The notes under the pieces were generated by a model that saw only the letters and a list, made by a program, of their open reading frames with translations, ran no database searches and had not been told where the DNA came from. Positions 4,230-5,322 of a stretch of 5,322 bases of DNA are shown one piece after another. Position numbers and translations under genes: made by a program. The stretch's first letter is position 1. Every line of letters begins with the position of its first letter. This DNA is from Xanthobacteraceae bacterium (GTDB lineage: Bacteria; Pseudomonadota; Alphaproteobacteria; Rhizobiales; Xanthobacteraceae), in contig JASHYD010001122.1 in NCBI GenBank assembly GCA_030043175.1, forward strand, positions 1-5,322. Reading direction: 5' to 3'.

Positions 4230-4523
4230 TTCAAGGTTCACTTCGTTCCCACCAGCTCCAGCTGGTTGAACATGGTGGAACGCTGGTTCGCCGAGCTCAC
4301 CGGCAAAGCCGTGCGACGCGGTAGTTTCTCCAGCGTTCCAGATTTGATAGCGGCAATCGAGGAATTCATTGAGGAATGGAACCGCGATCCAAAGCCTTTC
4401 ATCTGGACGGCGCACGCGGAGGATATTCTTGAGAAGATCGAGCGCTGTAGACGGCGATTGGAGGAAATCAAACCCGGTTGCACGGTGCGCCGCGGGCGGA
4501 AAAAGGTCGCAAAGCGCGTCTAG
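4230..4523 (+). pseudogene. IS630-family transposase, C-terminal remnant
   Basis: The frame carries the IS630 C-terminal signature: FKVHFVPTSSSWLNMVERWF, then AELTGKAVRRGSFSS, then IEEFIEEWNRDPKPFIWT. In this DDE superfamily the Glu of 'NMVERWF' is the third catalytic acidic residue. Only about 97 codons remain of roughly 340 usual for the family; the N-terminal helix-turn-helix and the first two catalytic Asp are absent. Upstream of 4230 the frame becomes unrelated sequence and meets a stop at 4182. The protein ends at TAG 4521-4523. No start with a ribosome-binding site exists, so it is dead. Just after the stop, GTTAT (4523-4527) and ATAAC (4537-4541) form a small inverted repeat and TA follows at 4544-4545, which may be the end of the original element next to its TA target. 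Confidence 0.88.
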
Positions 4524-4564
4524 TTATTTGCGCGCCATAACACTAGGGTCCGGACTCAATTTGC

Positions 4565-5163
4565 TTAAATCCAATAGGCCACGGCGGCGACGAGGCAGAC
4601 ACTGGAAAGAAAGTTTCGAGCGAGTTTGTCGTAGCGCGTCGCAATGCGCCTGAAATCCTTCAGTCTGCAGTAGCAACGCTCAATGACGTTGCGACCCTTG
4701 TATGCCTTCTTGTCGTAACGGATGCGTTTCTTGCGGTTCGAGCGACCCGGGATCACGGGTGTGATGCCGTCCTGCCGGAGTAACTTGCGGAATGGGTCGC
4801 TGTCATAAGCCTTGTCGCCAAGCAGCTTTTTGATGCCTGCCATCAAGCTCACGCACTCCGGACCCACCGTGCAGTCAGCGGTGTTGCCAGGCGTCAGAAT
4901 GATCACCCACGGTCGGCACAATTCATCGACAAGCGCATGAAGGTTGCTGTTCCGGCCGCCCTTAGTGACACCGATCGCCTGTTCCGAGGCCCCCCTTTTC
5001 CACCGCCAGCACAGCGGTGTGCTTTGACATGGGTGCTGTCCAGCGCCACCTGTTCAGGCGGCTCCGGCGATCCCGCCACCGTCTCAAATATTTGCTGCCA
5101 AATTCCGCGCCCGCTCCAGCGATTGAAGCGATTGTACACCGTCGTATACGGGCCGTATCTTTC
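4565..5163 (-). pseudogene. IS5-family transposase, N-terminally truncated, read in two frames
   Basis: The first frame reads ERYGPYTTVYNRFNRWSGRG, then the first catalytic Asp in ALDSTHVKAHR. After the A4G6 run at 4990-4999, the protein continues in the -1 frame with SEQAIGVTKGGRNSNLHALV, the second catalytic Asp region (GDKAYDSDPFR) and the third catalytic Glu in NVIERCYCRLKDFRRIATRY, ending at TAA 4565-4567. All three DDE acidic residues are therefore present. Roughly 200 codons remain; full-length relatives have about 260, so around 50-60 N-terminal residues up to the usual 'WRDLP' just before ERYGP are gone. The frame switch is normal for this group (programmed frameshift). The truncation is what disables it. 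Confidence 0.85.
4990..4999 (-). promoter_or_regulatory. Slippery run for -1 frameshifting in the IS5 transposase
   Basis: The minus strand reads AAAAGGGGGG. Slipping back one base here changes ...GGKGG-PRNRRS into ...GGKGG-ASEQAIGV, which restores the conserved transposase sequence. Many IS427-group elements produce their transposase by frameshifting at A/G-rich runs of this kind. Confidence 0.6.
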
Positions 5164-5165
5164 AA

Positions 5166-5321
5166 TTACCCACAATTTTCGATCGCCTCAGCACCAAACA
5201 CAGCAGCAGCGAGTCGTTGTAACCCGCGCCAGATAACCATATTTCCTGGAGGAAGATCCTTGGCGCGGGCTAGGTAACCGCCGAGTCTAGCGATTTTGTT
5301 GATGTAGTGCGCTAACGATTT
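5166..5321 (-). pseudogene. IS4-family transposase, C-terminal fragment (continues past window edge)
   Basis: The minus-strand frame is open from the window edge to TAA at 5166-5168 (51 codons). It contains INKIARLGGYLARAKDLPPG and NMVIWRGLQRL, the C-terminal signature of a group of IS4-family transposases found often in rhizobia ('IARLGGYLARA.D.PPGN...WRGL.RL'). The catalytic part would lie beyond the window. The IS5 coding sequence begins within about 3 bases of this stop codon, so the fragment has lost the terminal inverted repeat expected after it, or the IS5 copy was deleted into it. Whether the upstream part is intact cannot be seen here. Confidence 0.75.
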
Positions 5322-5322
5322 G

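Larger units (their letters stand above)
4547..5165 (-). mobile_element. IS5-family (IS427-like) insertion sequence, truncated at its transposase start
   Basis: The element holds a two-frame IS5-type transposase on the minus strand. The downstream end is probably near 4547: the coding frame stops at 4565, and GGGTCCGGACTCAATTT directly after CTAG (4543-4546), a plausible target, looks like a terminal repeat. The other end is missing: homology stops at about 5163, where an IS4-family tail begins. I could not find the partner inverted repeat, so the outer boundaries are estimates. Confidence 0.7.

Noticed and set aside
3941..4415. Overlapping minus-strand frames of about 97 codons
   Set aside because: One is antisense to the clear IS630 transposase remnant; the other lies in the gene-poor stretch and shows no family features.
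4937..5277. Plus-strand frames opposite the IS5 and IS4 sequences
   Set aside because: The minus-strand frames match transposase signatures with catalytic residues; the plus frames are shadows.
1..5322. CRISPR array
   Set aside because: No regularly spaced direct repeats of 20-40 bases were seen.

Overview
The window looks like accessory DNA from an alphaproteobacterium, most likely a member of the Rhizobiales such as Bradyrhizobium. This is inferred from a FixJ-type receiver protein, several FixK/FNR-type boxes (TTGAY-N4-RTCAA), small secreted EF-hand proteins, a CPNTG small protein of a type common in rhizobia, and remnants of IS630, IS5 and IS4 family insertion sequences. Only about half of the window is convincingly coding.

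Layout. 2-94 (+): the last 30 codons of a c-type cytochrome. 148-534 (-): a single-domain response regulator converging on it, with a well-placed FixK box and -10 element upstream. 618-1457: no convincing gene; it holds fragmentary reading frames, a 24-bp alternating purine-pyrimidine tract and a second FixK box. 1458-2016 (+): a possible 58-codon ORF followed by a secreted EF-hand protein whose natural start is probably ATT. 2017-2358: no gene, but a dense array of inverted repeats with competing pairings. 2359-2475 (-): a 38-residue peptide with a signal sequence. 2476-2745: a divergent control region with one perfect and one near-perfect FixK box. 2746-3489 (+): a second EF-hand protein, a CPNTG/CxxC protein and a two-helix membrane protein, probably co-transcribed. 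3490-4229: mostly non-coding or decayed, with one possible CxxC micro-ORF. 4230 to the end: three insertion-sequence remnants in tandem.

Working picture (inference): the left 3.5 kb is a set of small, mostly envelope-directed proteins placed under low-oxygen control by FixK/FNR-type boxes, next to a cytochrome c and a FixJ-like receiver that could feed into that circuit. The two EF-hand proteins are probably periplasmic calcium binders. The right end is an insertion-sequence graveyard, consistent with a genomic or symbiosis island margin. No complete, clearly new multi-gene system is visible. The most novel candidates are the oxygen-responsive small-secreted-protein cluster and the hairpin array at 2044-2238.
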